A DNA stretch of 64,000 nt, from positions 1 to 64,000 of the forward strand of contig NZ_FTMV01000018.1 of the NCBI RefSeq assembly GCF_900156175.1, in the 5' to 3' direction. Source of the DNA: Janthinobacterium sp. TND4EL3 (GTDB taxonomy: Bacteria > Pseudomonadota > Gammaproteobacteria > Burkholderiales > Burkholderiaceae_D). The notes beneath the pieces are model-generated. The model was given only the letters and a program-made list of their open reading frames with translations, was not told where the DNA came from and made no database searches. The position numbers and the translations under genes are program-made. Of the stretch, positions 39,211-48,624 are shown piece after piece; the stretch's first letter is position 1; every line of letters begins with the position of its first letter.

Positions 39211-41998
39211 ATGAAACAGTGTTGTTTTCCTCACTCGGCACGAGGCTATACGGTGGCAATACGGGCGCTGGCAGCGGGATCAAAAAGCGCTTGCGCATCA
39301 GCGCCAGCATCTGTTCGGCCGGCACGGGGCGCGAGATGAAATAGCCCTGCACTTCATTGCACTGCAGGGCGCGCAGGATGTCGAGCTGCTCGCGCGTTTC
39401 CACCCCTTCGGCCACCACGCTCATGCCCAGCGCATGCGCCATCGACAAGATGGCGCGCACGAAGACCTCGCCCTGCTCCGAACGGCCCAGCTCCATGGTG
39501 AAGGCGCGGTCGATCTTCAGGCCGTCCATGGCGAACTTCTGCAGCTGCGACAGCGAGGAGTAGCCGGTGCCGAAATCGTCGACCAGCAGGCGCACGCCCA
39601 GCGCGCGGATGGCCGACAGCTGCTCCACGGCGCGGTTCTGCTCATCCATCATGGCCGATTCCGTGATTTCCACCTCGATCATGCGCGCGTCGATGCGGTG
39701 GCGCGCCAGCGCCGACGCCAGCACCTGGTGCACGTCGCCGCGGCCGAACTGGCGCGCCGAGACGTTGATGGACACGGGCACGAGCTCCTGGCCGGCCGCC
39801 TGCCAGTGCGCCATCTGCAGGCACACTTTTTCGATGACGACTTCGCCCAGCTGGGAAATGAGGCCGCTGCTCTCGGCCACGGGGATGAATTCCAGCGGCG
39901 GCACCATGCCGTGCTGCGGATGGCGCCAGCGCACCAGCGCTTCCATGCTGCACAGCTGCCCGCTCAGGGCATCGACCCGGGGCTGGTAGACGACGAGGAA
40001 CTGGTCCTGCTCCAGCGCCGCCACCAGGCTTTGCTCGAGCTCGCGGCGGCTGCGTATGGTTTCGAACAATTCGGGCTGGAAGAAGCGGTGGTGCCCCTTG
40101 CCCGCCACCTTGACGGCATACATGGCGATATCGGCATTCTTCAGCAGCACGTCCGTCTCGGCGCCGTCGCGCGGATACAGGCTGATGCCGATCGAGGCGC
40201 CCATCTTGTGGCGTTCGCTGCCCAGGTAGAACGGCTCGTCGAAGGCGATGGCGATGCGCTGCGCCACCTGCTCGGCGCGGCTGTCGTCCTCCACCGGGTC
40301 GAGCACGACGACGAATTCATCGCCGCCCAGGCGCACCACGTGGTCGCCCGGGCGCAGCACGGCCTTCAGGCGCAAGGAGGCGGCGCGCAGCACCTTGTCG
40401 CCCTCGGCGTGGCCCTGCGTGTCGTTGATATCCTTGAAGCCGTCCAGGTCGATGAACAGCAACGCCAGCATGTGCTGCGCGATGGCCGCGCGCGCCAGCG
40501 CCCCGGGCAGGAAGTGCTGCAGCCAGTAGCGGTTGGGCAAGCCCGTCAAGCCATCTTCATTGGCCAGGCGGCGCAGGTCGCGCTCGTGCTCCTTGGCCGT
40601 GCTGATGTCTTGCAATGTCACGGCCAGGCGGTCGCCGCTGCGCACGAGGCGGCGGCGTATCCAGCGCAGCTTGAACGGATTGCCGTCCGGCAGCTCGATC
40701 TCTTCCTCGGAAAAGCCCGACTGCATGGCGGCCCGGTAGTTATGGATGAGATCGCGGAAATACGGTTCGTGGGCGCGCGACTGCAGGCGCATGCCCAGCA
40801 ACTGCTCGCGGCGCACGCCGAAATAGCCGGCGCCCGGCTCGTTACAATCGACGATCTCGAAGTCGGCGATGACGCCATCACCGCCGCGCAGGGCCGCAAT
40901 GATGTAAAAACCGTCGCTCGTGCCCTCGGTGGCCATGCGGTAGGCGTTGCGCACGCCTTCGGACTGGTGGTGGCGCCAGGCCAGGCGCAGCGACAGCACG
41001 GTGGCGACGACAGTAAAGGCCAGCAGCAGCAAGGTCACTGCCAGGGCGATGCCCGTATAGATGGTGCGCGTTTCCTCGTAGGGATGCAGCATTTCGCTGT
41101 CGGCCAGGCCCACGACGGCCGTAAACGGGTAGGCTTTCAGCGCCTGCCAGCCCACGTAGCGGTTTTGCTTGTCGGAAAAAGCGAAGCGGCCGCCCGACTC
41201 CACGGCGCCGCTGTCCGTTTCCAGGAAGCTCGTGTCGAGGAAGGGCGCGCCGCCATGCGCGCCAGGCACGGGCAGCACGCGCGAGCCCAGGCGCATGCTG
41301 AAGAGCTCGCCCTCCTCGCCCACCATGGCGGACATGCCGAGCTTGCCAAAATTGACGCTGTCGTAGAATTCGGAAAAATAGCTGGAATGAATGGAAATGA
41401 GCAGTACGCCGTCAAAATTGCCATCCTCGTCTTCCAGCCGCCGCGTGAAGTGCACGAGGGAGTCGGCGGAGCCGGGGGCGGCAGGAGCCGTACTGGCCCG
41501 TCCCAGGGCGATGCGCAGGGCGCTGGAATTGCTGCGCCAGTGGCGCAGCAGGAAATCGCTGCGCTCGTTCGTGCGCAGCCGCGTCAGGGGCGCCGTCGAT
41601 GTCACGGCCTGCCCCTTGCGGTCCAGGATGGCGACGATGGCAAATTGCGGCAAGGCATACATGCCCTGCGTCTTCAACTGATCCAGGCGCAGATGGTCGT
41701 GCGAGTTTTCCCATTCATACTTGAGCTGCAAGGTCAGCTGGTCCATCTGTTCCAGGGTGCGCAGCAAGTATTGGCTGTAGGCTTTCGACTGCGAGGCTAC
41801 GCTGTCGAGCGCCTGCTGCTGCGCCACCTTCTTTTCCGCCTCCAGCTGCAGCAGGGTGGCCGTCCACAGCACGGCGCACAGGGCCAGGCACAGCATGGGC
41901 CAGGCGAGGATCAGGCGCAAGTTAGCCTTGAGAAAATCGGCCCTGCTCATTTCCACCACGGCAGCGTTATTATTGTTTACAAATTGTCGCAAGAACAT
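39209..41998 (-). CDS. Membrane sensor GGDEF-EAL protein
   Basis: This 929-residue protein has a membrane helix near 29-51, then a periplasmic dCache-like sensor to about 315. A second helix (TGIALAVTLLLLAFTVVATVLSL) lies near 316-340, PAS about 360-470, GGDEF about 480-640 and EAL about 650-900. The cyclase site RLGGDEF is intact, with an RxxD inhibitory site (RPGD) five residues ahead. EAL residues MEALVRW, NVSARQF, EITES, DDFGTGYSSL, LKID and AEGVE are all kept, so it may make or break c-di-GMP depending on signal. An internal ATG at 41950 is an alternative start. Confidence 0.9.
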   Translation of the reverse strand: MFLRQFVNNNNAAVVEMSRADFLKANLRLILAWPMLCLALCAVLWTATLLQLEAEKKVAQQQALDSVASQSKAYSQYLLRTLEQMDQLTLQLKYEWENSHDHLRLDQLKTQGMYALPQFAIVAILDRKGQAVTSTAPLTRLRTNERSDFLLRHWRSNSSALRIALGRASTAPAAPGSADSLVHFTRRLEDEDGNFDGVLLISIHSSYFSEFYDSVNFGKLGMSAMVGEEGELFSMRLGSRVLPVPGAHGGAPFLDTSFLETDSGAVESGGRFAFSDKQNRYVGWQALKAYPFTAVVGLADSEMLHPYEETRTIYTGIALAVTLLLLAFTVVATVLSLRLAWRHHQSEGVRNAYRMATEGTSDGFYIIAALRGGDGVIADFEIVDCNEPGAGYFGVRREQLLGMRLQSRAHEPYFRDLIHNYRAAMQSGFSEEEIELPDGNPFKLRWIRRRLVRSGDRLAVTLQDISTAKEHERDLRRLANEDGLTGLPNRYWLQHFLPGALARAAIAQHMLALLFIDLDGFKDINDTQGHAEGDKVLRAASLRLKAVLRPGDHVVRLGGDEFVVVLDPVEDDSRAEQVAQRIAIAFDEPFYLGSERHKMGASIGISLYPRDGAETDVLLKNADIAMYAVKVAGKGHHRFFQPELFETIRSRRELEQSLVAALEQDQFLVVYQPRVDALSGQLCSMEALVRWRHPQHGMVPPLEFIPVAESSGLISQLGEVVIEKVCLQMAHWQAAGQELVPVSINVSARQFGRGDVHQVLASALARHRIDARMIEVEITESAMMDEQNRAVEQLSAIRALGVRLLVDDFGTGYSSLSQLQKFAMDGLKIDRAFTMELGRSEQGEVFVRAILSMAHALGMSVVAEGVETREQLDILRALQCNEVQGYFISRPVPAEQMLALMRKRFLIPLPAPVLPPYSLVPSEENNTVS

Positions 41999-42155
41999 GG
42001 TGCCGCGTCTGCCGTTTCTGTGTATTTCTTGAAGGACACATAAATTACCACAGAGTCATGTTTGAAGGTGAAACGGCGGCGTAATTATGTGGGCGGCCCG
42101 CAGCCTGCCTGTCGCGCCTGCGTTACAATCACCATCCTTACCGTTGGAGAAATAC

Positions 42156-43130
42156 ATGCAGCAATATCAAGATTTGATCAAGACCGTCCTCGAAACTGGC
42201 AGCTGGCAAGACAACCGCACGGGCATCCGCACCCTGAGCGTACCGGGCGCCATGATGCGTTTCGACTTGGCCAATGGCAATTTCCCTGCCGTGACGACCA
42301 AGAAACTGGCTTTCAAATCCGTGATCGGCGAATTGTGCGCCTTCCTGCGCGCCTCGCGCAACGCGGCCGAATTCCGCGCGCTGGGCTGCAAGGTATGGGA
42401 CCAGAACGCCAATGAAAACGCGCAATGGCTGGCCAATCCCTACCGTGAAGGCGAGGATGACCTCGGTCCCGTGTATGGCGTGCAATGGCGTCAATGGCCC
42501 GCATATAAGCTGCTCGATGCCGACCGGCCCGCGCAAATTGCCGACGCGCAAGCCAACGGTTTTACCCTGGTCGCCCCCATCGTCGAAGACGGCGTGCAAA
42601 AAGTGCTGTTGTACAAGGCCGTCGACCAGTTGCGCGAGTGCCTCGACACCATCATGAACAATCCCGGCAGCCGCCGCATCCTGTTCCACGGCTGGAATCC
42701 GGCCGTGCTGGACGCCGTCGCCCTGCCCGCCTGCCACTTGCTGTACCAGTTCATCCCGAACGCCAGCACGCGCGAAATCTCGCTGTGTCTATATGTGCGC
42801 AGCAACGATATCGGCCTGGGCACGCCGTTCAACATCGCCGAAGGCGCCGCCCTGCTGCACCTGGTGGCGCGCCTGACGGGCTACACGCCACGCTGGTTCA
42901 CGTATTTCATCGGCGACGCACACATCTATGAAAATCACCTCGACATGGTGGAAGAACAATTGAAGCGCACGCCCTTCCCCGCGCCGCGTTTCGTCATTTC
43001 AGACCGCGTGCCCGACTACGCGAAGACGGGCAAGTACGAGCCGGAATGGCTGGAAAAGATCGAACCGTCGGATTTCTCGCTGGAAGGCTATGAACACCAT
43101 GCGCCCATCAAGGCCGCGATGGCCGTCTGA
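42156..43130 (+). CDS. thyA: Thymidylate synthase
   Basis: This 324-residue enzyme methylates dUMP to dTMP using methylene-tetrahydrofolate. The nucleophile is C193 in [12 protein letters not shown], with [14 protein letters not shown] and [13 protein letters not shown] downstream. It is about 60 residues longer than E. coli ThyA; the extra part lies between [12 protein letters not shown] and the DQL segment, as in a longer subgroup. The ATG at 42156 has GGAG upstream; the frame open from 42087 lacks support. It overlaps the next gene by 1 nt. The functional partner folA is about 16 kb downstream. Confidence 0.95.
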   Translation: MQQYQDLIKTVLETGSWQDNRTGIRTLSVPGAMMRFDLANGNFPAVTTKKLAFKSVIGELCAFLRASRNAAEFRALGCKVWDQNANENAQWLANPYREGEDDLGPVYGVQWRQWPAYKLLDADRPAQIADAQANGFTLVAPIVEDGVQKVLLYKAVDQLRECLDTIMNNPGSRRILFHGWNPAVLDAVALPACHLLYQFIPNASTREISLCLYVRSNDIGLGTPFNIAEGAALLHLVARLTGYTPRWFTYFIGDAHIYENHLDMVEEQLKRTPFPAPRFVISDRVPDYAKTGKYEPEWLEKIEPSDFSLEGYEHHAPIKAAMAV

Positions 43131-44173
43131 TGGCGGTGTCGCCGCTGGCCGCGCTGCACCGCAAGCTGTTTGACGAGACGGACGGGGTCAAGTTTTCCAA
43201 GCTGAAAGACCGCCTGCTGAAAAAACATGCCGGCGATGACAGGCTGGCCGTGCTCGACATCCTGATCGCCTACGCCAGGGAAGGCCAGCTGCTGCACTGG
43301 CGCGCCTTCCTGATGAGCGATATCGTGCATCTGGTGGAAGGCAGCCAGCATGCGGCCTTTTTTGCATGGGCGTTGGGACAGCCGGAACTGGCCTACCGGG
43401 CCGTCGACGGCTTGCTGAAAAGTACAGGCGTGGAGGCGTATGCGCCGCTGGTGGCGCTGGCAGCGTCGGGCGCCACGCGCCTGGACGTGCGCGCCAGGGC
43501 GATCAAGAGCCTGGCCGTGTTCAGCCGCCAGCCGTTTGACCAGGGCTTGCCGTCCGATCCCGGCCACTGGAAGGCGGAACAGCTGCGACTAAGCGCCGTG
43601 CTGGCCTGGCAAGCGGATGGCTACCCTGACGGTGCAGGCTACAAGGCGCCTGCCACGCATGAGACGCTGACGCATCCGCTGTCGCGCCTGGAAATGGCCG
43701 CCGCCTTCCTGGAGCGCAACCTGGCGCTGCGGCGCCAGCGCGAACAGGACCTGGCGCAACCGTCGAACTGGCTGACGGTCGCCAGCGCGGAAGACATGGC
43801 CGGAATCGACGCGCAATGGGTCTTGCCGGAAATCTACCGCCGCTTCCTGGAATGGTATTCGCCGCTGCGCGTGCATGTCGGCGGCAAGCGCTTCCCCCGG
43901 GGCCTGCACCTGTACGGGGCGGCCGAGCTGGTCAAGGCCCAGCATGGCTACTCCGTCCATGCCGTGAGCCTGCACACTATCGCGGCCTGGCCGCCGAAGC
44001 AGGTGGTCATTGCCGATGCGGGCGGCGACCCGTACTGCGTACACCTGGAAGAAAGAAGCATCGATGGCGATTTGCCCGTGTACCGCGCCGAACATGGCAC
44101 GGGCGGATGGCGCTTCGAGCTCCATACGGACGATTTCATCGGCTTCCTGCACGAGATCGCGCTGGCGGCCTAG
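43130..44173 (+). CDS. SMI1/KNR4-like (SUKH) C-terminal domain protein
   Basis: This 347-residue cytoplasmic protein has a helical N-terminal part of about 210 residues that may be HEAT-like. The C-terminal ~120 residues look like SMI1/KNR4: FLEWYSPLRVHVGGKRF, then VIADAGGDPYCVHLEERSIDGDLPVY, HGTGGWRFELHTDDFIGFLHEI. SUKH proteins often neutralise toxins in contact-dependent systems, though many stand alone with unknown roles. The start overlaps the thyA stop, so it is cotranslated with thyA, which is unusual company. It converges on the TonB receptor gene with a 4-nt overlap. Confidence 0.65.
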   Translation: MAVSPLAALHRKLFDETDGVKFSKLKDRLLKKHAGDDRLAVLDILIAYAREGQLLHWRAFLMSDIVHLVEGSQHAAFFAWALGQPELAYRAVDGLLKSTGVEAYAPLVALAASGATRLDVRARAIKSLAVFSRQPFDQGLPSDPGHWKAEQLRLSAVLAWQADGYPDGAGYKAPATHETLTHPLSRLEMAAAFLERNLALRRQREQDLAQPSNWLTVASAEDMAGIDAQWVLPEIYRRFLEWYSPLRVHVGGKRFPRGLHLYGAAELVKAQHGYSVHAVSLHTIAAWPPKQVVIADAGGDPYCVHLEERSIDGDLPVYRAEHGTGGWRFELHTDDFIGFLHEIALAA

Positions 44174-46455
44174 CCTGCTTCTCCTGCCGGTCCTCCCGGG
44201 CCGGGACCGCCCGGGCCGCCTGGACCCCGCCCGCCCGGCGGACCGAAGCGCGGTTCGCGCTCGCCCTCTTTCGCCGCCGACGCGGCGCCGCCCAGGCGGT
44301 ACGACAGCCCCACATAAATCATGCGTCCATCGAAGCGCCGCGTGCTCGTCTCGCGCAGGGACGCGCTGTTGATGACGGTTTCCATCTTGTTGCTGCTGAA
44401 CACATCGGTCACATTCATGACCAGGCTCAATTGCGGCGTCACCGTGTGGCGTAGACTGACGTTCAGGGTATTGTTCGGCGAACGGTAGCCCTGTCCCGAC
44501 AGCGTCTTGCCTTGCATTTGCAGGGCCAGTTGCAGCTGGTTGGCCGGATCGATCTGGTAATTGAGGCGCGCGCGGCCGCTCAGGGCATTCGCCGTGCGCG
44601 TGCTGCGGTTGCCCAGGTCGTCGGAACTGGTCTGCTGGCTGCGCGCCAGGTTGCCGCTCGTGTTCAGGGTCAGCGACGGCGTGAGCTTGCCGCTGACGCT
44701 GAACTCCAGGCCGCTCGAATGGCTGCCCTCGCCGTTTTCACGCGTCGTCAGCAGTACGTTGTCGCTGATGAAATAGCGGTAATCGACGATGGCATCCGTG
44801 TCGCGCCGGTGGTAGGCGCGCAAGCTGCTTTCCAGGCCAAACAATTTCGTTTCATAGCCTACCTCGAACGAATCCGTCTGCGTGGGTTTCAGCTTCGGGT
44901 TGCCGGCCGACACATTGAACTCATCGCGGTACACGACGTACGGGTTCAGGTCGCCCGCGTTCGGGCGGCGCAGGCGGTGCGCATAGCTGAAGCGCAGATT
45001 GCTCTCGTCGCTGACCTTGTAGGTGGCGAACAGGCTGGGAATGTAGTTGACGTAATTATTGCCGGCCTCGACGCCGCTGGTGATCTGGCGCACGGTCAAG
45101 TCCGTGTATTCGGCGCGCACGCCGGCCAGCGCGCCCCAGCGCTCGCTCAGGCGCATCTGGTAGGAGCCGTACAGCGCGACGGTGCGCTCATCCATCTCGA
45201 AACGGTTGCTGCGCATGCGGTTGACGGTCTCCAGCAGGCTGCCCGGATGGATGTCCGTGTACAGGGTGTCGAAACTGCTCTTGTTGTCGGCCACCTTGTA
45301 GCCGAGCTTGGCCGTGCCGCCCGCCAGCGGACGCTCGTAGTCACCGCTGAAGTCGACGATGCGGTTGCCCGTCTCGCTGTGCTGGCGCGCGCGGCTGTCG
45401 TAGGCGTTCAAGGGCGCGACCGCGTAGGTATTGGCGTAATCGCTGTCGCTCTCGTTGGTCGACGACGACACGCGCAGGTCGATCTTGAGGGTTTCGCCCG
45501 GCAATTCTCCCTTGTGGTCGTAGCGCGCGCCCCAGCCGTAGTTGCGGCTGTCGCCATTGCGCACGGTGCTGCGCACATAGTCGGCGATGGTGCTGCCCGT
45601 GCTGTCGCCGTTGATATAGCGGTCCAGCGAGCGCTGGTCGTTGCTGCGGCCATTGTACGAAACGCTGGCGGCCAGGGTGTCGTTGGCGTTCACGTTGTAA
45701 TTGACGGTGCCGTGCAAACCCAGCGAGTCGTTCAAGCCGTTGCTGGTGGAATGCTGGCTGCTGGGGGCGAAAGCGCCCGTGCCGCGCTCCAGGCGCTCGC
45801 GGCTGACCTCGGCCACGGAATTGCGGCCGTCGTGGCGCACATTGATGCCGCCCTGGTAGCCCCACGGCCCTTCGTTGTAGCTGCCGGAGACGGAGCTGTT
45901 GTAGCGCCCGGCAATGCCCGCATTCGCATTCACGGTAGCAAAGCCGCCCGGCTTGCGGTTGCGCCGCATCACCAGGTTCAGGATAGGCCCGCCACCGGCC
46001 TCGTTGCCGAACTGGGCGCCTGGATTGTTGATCACTTCCACGGATTCGATATCGTCGGCGGCCATGGCGTTCAGGGTGGCGCCGCGCGCATCGCCCTGCA
46101 GCATGGCCGACGGCTTGCCATCTATCAATATCTGCACATTGCTGCTGCCGCGCAGGGAGACGGACCCATCGGGATCGACGGCCACGGACGGCACATTGTT
46201 CAAGGCGTCGGCCGCCGTGCCGTTGCTGCTGCCCACGTCGGACTTGACGTCGTAGACTTGCCGGTCGATGCGGCCCGTGGGACGCTCGGCCGTCACATTG
46301 ACGGAAGGCGGCGCATCAACGGCGGGCGCCTTGGCCGGTACTGGTGCTGGCGCGGGCTTGACGACGGTATCGCCGCTGACGGTTTGCGCCTGGACAGCGG
46401 CGCCGGCGGCCAGCAGGGTGCTGCCCGCCAGGCAATGGAAAAGGATTTTATGCAT
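44170..46455 (-). CDS. TonB-dependent receptor with Gly/Pro-rich C-terminal tail
   Basis: This 761-residue protein has a signal peptide ending near AVQAQ. A Pro/Ala linker leads to a plug domain (about 50-170) with SVAVDPDGSVSLRGSSNVQILIDG, then an outer-membrane barrel. It resembles the group with an OMP-beta-barrel type-3 domain that takes up iron complexes or other nutrients. The barrel should end at MIYVGLSYRLGG, but about 35-40 more residues follow, mostly Gly and Pro (GPPGGRGPGGPGGPGPGG). Such a tail past the last strand is odd, because the terminal aromatic usually guides membrane insertion. No TonB or ABC uptake genes adjoin. Confidence 0.88.
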   Translation of the reverse strand: MHKILFHCLAGSTLLAAGAAVQAQTVSGDTVVKPAPAPVPAKAPAVDAPPSVNVTAERPTGRIDRQVYDVKSDVGSSNGTAADALNNVPSVAVDPDGSVSLRGSSNVQILIDGKPSAMLQGDARGATLNAMAADDIESVEVINNPGAQFGNEAGGGPILNLVMRRNRKPGGFATVNANAGIAGRYNSSVSGSYNEGPWGYQGGINVRHDGRNSVAEVSRERLERGTGAFAPSSQHSTSNGLNDSLGLHGTVNYNVNANDTLAASVSYNGRSNDQRSLDRYINGDSTGSTIADYVRSTVRNGDSRNYGWGARYDHKGELPGETLKIDLRVSSSTNESDSDYANTYAVAPLNAYDSRARQHSETGNRIVDFSGDYERPLAGGTAKLGYKVADNKSSFDTLYTDIHPGSLLETVNRMRSNRFEMDERTVALYGSYQMRLSERWGALAGVRAEYTDLTVRQITSGVEAGNNYVNYIPSLFATYKVSDESNLRFSYAHRLRRPNAGDLNPYVVYRDEFNVSAGNPKLKPTQTDSFEVGYETKLFGLESSLRAYHRRDTDAIVDYRYFISDNVLLTTRENGEGSHSSGLEFSVSGKLTPSLTLNTSGNLARSQQTSSDDLGNRSTRTANALSGRARLNYQIDPANQLQLALQMQGKTLSGQGYRSPNNTLNVSLRHTVTPQLSLVMNVTDVFSSNKMETVINSASLRETSTRRFDGRMIYVGLSYRLGGAASAAKEGEREPRFGPPGGRGPGGPGGPGPGGPAGEAG

Positions 46456-46945
46456 TTGGCTAAAAGTAATCGAGACGCTACGGATGAGGCACTACGCCGC
46501 AGCGTGAGAGCACATTGCAAGCATGCCATGACCCCGATACGCAAAGCAAATGCGAACCATTGTTATTTACTTCAATTTACAAATCTCTTCCGCTTGTGGC
46601 ATTCCAGCCTCATGCCATGCCGTTTGCGCCACCTGCGGTATCTCCGATGCCCGGAAGCGGCGCAAGCACCGTCTTGCCATCATCGGCGCCGCATCGGGCA
46701 CGCGAGCGTCGCCCTGGCGCAGATGGGCGGCAAGTCGGTGCGCTGCGTGGACAGGGTGCGGTTCACCCTCGCCTGGCAGTTCAAAGCGGCCACATGCACC
46801 TTGAAACGGCCATCGTCCCGACAGAATGCGGCTTGGCGCCGATTGCACCTCGGTGCAGGCGGTCAAATCGCCTTGCCGTCGCCGCGCCGGCCGCGCAACG
46901 AGACATTCCACGGCATGGCGACGTGGCGCCTGGTTTTCATCGATC
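46456..46945 (-). pseudogene. Intergenic region with a possible decayed short gene after the secretion transporter
   Basis: No intact gene is supported in these 490 bp. On the minus strand a start lies shortly after the transporter stop (MKTRRHVAMPWNVSLRG..., 25 codons, then TGA). Farther on the same frame gives RDDGRFKVHVAALNCQARV and about 30 further codons with almost only G or C in third position, as in real genes here. Coding-like stretches then appear in a shifted frame (DDGKTVLAPLPGIGDTAGG). This looks like a small gene broken by a stop and shifts, but it could be chance in GC-rich DNA. The part near 46456-46560 probably holds the receptor promoter. Confidence 0.3.
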
Positions 46946-48601
46946 TTAAAAACGATACGCGGCGCTAGCCAACAAGGTCGGAGTATGGTTCGACGCCTCT
47001 GTCTGCGACGCCCCGCCGCGCGTGCGCCAGGCCAGCGTAATACCTCCGGTCCATGCGGCGTCTGCGTACCGCACGCCGACACCGCTGCCGGCCAGCGTGC
47101 GCCGGTTGCTCGTACTCGCCCAGGCATCCTTGTTGATGTCAATTCGTCCCATATCGTAGAATGCGAACGGTGTCACCGCACCGCTGGTATAGCGTACCTC
47201 GCCCTGTGCCAGCCAGCCACTGTCACCGTAGGCCTCACCGTTCGGATACGCCCGCACACCGTTCACGCCCCCAATACCCAGTTTTTCTGACGGATCGAGG
47301 TTGCTCCCCGCGCGCTGCGCCGAGAGGCGGCCATAGAGGTCAATCTTGCCATTGAGGGACTGAACGCGCGCCAGATCGATGTTCAGCTTGGAAAACCCGC
47401 CGGCCGTGCGGGCGCTTGCACTGTCCATGGCCTCGCTTGCCTTGTCCAGTCCGAGGCGGCCATGCACCCACGAGACAACGCCGTAGGTGATGCCGGCGTA
47501 AATGAATTGATCGCGCACGTCAAACGAGACATTGACCGGCACGACTGTACTGCGCTTGTCACTTGACGACGCCGTCGACCCTTGATGGTCCTGCAGCGAC
47601 TTGTGGTCAACGCTTGCCGAGACGATCAGATTGCGCGACTGAGAGCGGATGATCGGATAACTCATCCCGATGCTCGCCACGTCCGCCGTGCCGTGGGCAC
47701 CGAGGGCCGCGAAGCTGCCTGCAAGTTCGTAGTACGAGTGCGTGTAACTGAGGCGTGCACGTAGGCCGCTGTAACCGACGGGTACCGCATACGCCACCGA
47801 TCCAAACCACATTTTGGCGTCCGTATATAGCGCCTGCAGGGAGAATTGATCACCGAGCATGAATGGACTATCGGCGTCCAGGTTGGCGTGGAGACGCGTG
47901 CGGCCAGTCGCCCGCGTACCAAAATTGTCTATCCCCGCTTCCCCCTTGTAACGATGATCCCTTTGCACGTCGACGATCAGGTCGCCGGTGCCGACTTCCT
48001 TTCCAGGGCGTATCAGCGGCACCGTGATGGCGCCCGGCTGATCGTTCAATAGCAAGGTCGTGCGTTCCAGCATATGCGCCTCGATCAAGGCCCCCTTCTC
48101 CAGGGCCGACAGGAAGCCTTGCGCCCCTGGCGTCAATGCGGCATCACCCGTCGCCTGCACCAGACCATAACGACCTTCGAGGATCTCGATGCGAAGTTCG
48201 CCAGCAGAAAGATCCTGTTGCGGCAGGTAAGCACGCGCGAAGGGATAGCCGGCTTGCTGATAAACGGAGGTAATGTGGCCAGCCAGCGCGGACAGGCCAG
48301 CGAAGTCATAAGTCTTGCCAGTGACAGGGCCAAGGCCGGCAAGCAGTTCCTTGCTCGGGATCCGTGTGTTGCCGCTTATCGTCACGCGCTGTAGCGTAAT
48401 TTGCATGCCACCGGGAACCTGTTCCGCCGGTTGAGGGGGAGGCAGCACGCGCAGCGTGTGTGCCGCACGACTGGTCGGTTGCGGCAGCGCACGCGCATTT
48501 TCCTGCAGCAGCGTGCCCGCGTCAGGCAATTGCTGGGCAAGCGCGGGCATGCAGGTCGTGACGAACAGCGTCATTGGCAAAAGAGTGAGTGGATGTCTCA
48601 T
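46946..48601 (-). CDS. ShlB/FhaC/HecB-type two-partner secretion transporter
   Basis: This 551-residue outer-membrane transporter has a signal peptide ending near ALAQQ. A POTRA domain (about 65-145) starts GMQITLQRVTISGNTRIPSKELL, and a further POTRA-like segment and a 16-strand barrel follow. The C-terminus ends in an aromatic (LLASAAYRF). The barrel motif KLGIGGVNGVRAYPNGEAYGDSGW is the usual signature (VRGY/RxYP type). It would export the adhesin coded 23 bp upstream on the same strand, so the two form an operon. Confidence 0.93.
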   Translation of the reverse strand: MRHPLTLLPMTLFVTTCMPALAQQLPDAGTLLQENARALPQPTSRAAHTLRVLPPPQPAEQVPGGMQITLQRVTISGNTRIPSKELLAGLGPVTGKTYDFAGLSALAGHITSVYQQAGYPFARAYLPQQDLSAGELRIEILEGRYGLVQATGDAALTPGAQGFLSALEKGALIEAHMLERTTLLLNDQPGAITVPLIRPGKEVGTGDLIVDVQRDHRYKGEAGIDNFGTRATGRTRLHANLDADSPFMLGDQFSLQALYTDAKMWFGSVAYAVPVGYSGLRARLSYTHSYYELAGSFAALGAHGTADVASIGMSYPIIRSQSRNLIVSASVDHKSLQDHQGSTASSSDKRSTVVPVNVSFDVRDQFIYAGITYGVVSWVHGRLGLDKASEAMDSASARTAGGFSKLNIDLARVQSLNGKIDLYGRLSAQRAGSNLDPSEKLGIGGVNGVRAYPNGEAYGDSGWLAQGEVRYTSGAVTPFAFYDMGRIDINKDAWASTSNRRTLAGSGVGVRYADAAWTGGITLAWRTRGGASQTEASNHTPTLLASAAYRF

Positions 48602-48624
48602 AGCATGCTCATGGTCCGGGTGGG

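Noticed and set aside
39434-42043. 869-residue open frame antisense to the sensor GGDEF-EAL gene
   Set aside because: Same artefact: no domain is recognisable and the sense gene is complete.
44512-46968. 818-residue open frame antisense to the TonB receptor
   Set aside because: Composition is His/Val/Ala-rich shadow; the receptor on the other strand has signal peptide, plug and barrel.
46567-47142. 191-residue minus-strand frame covering the end of the transporter gene
   Set aside because: Its upstream half overlaps the transporter gene out of frame; only fragments downstream look coding, and in differing frames.
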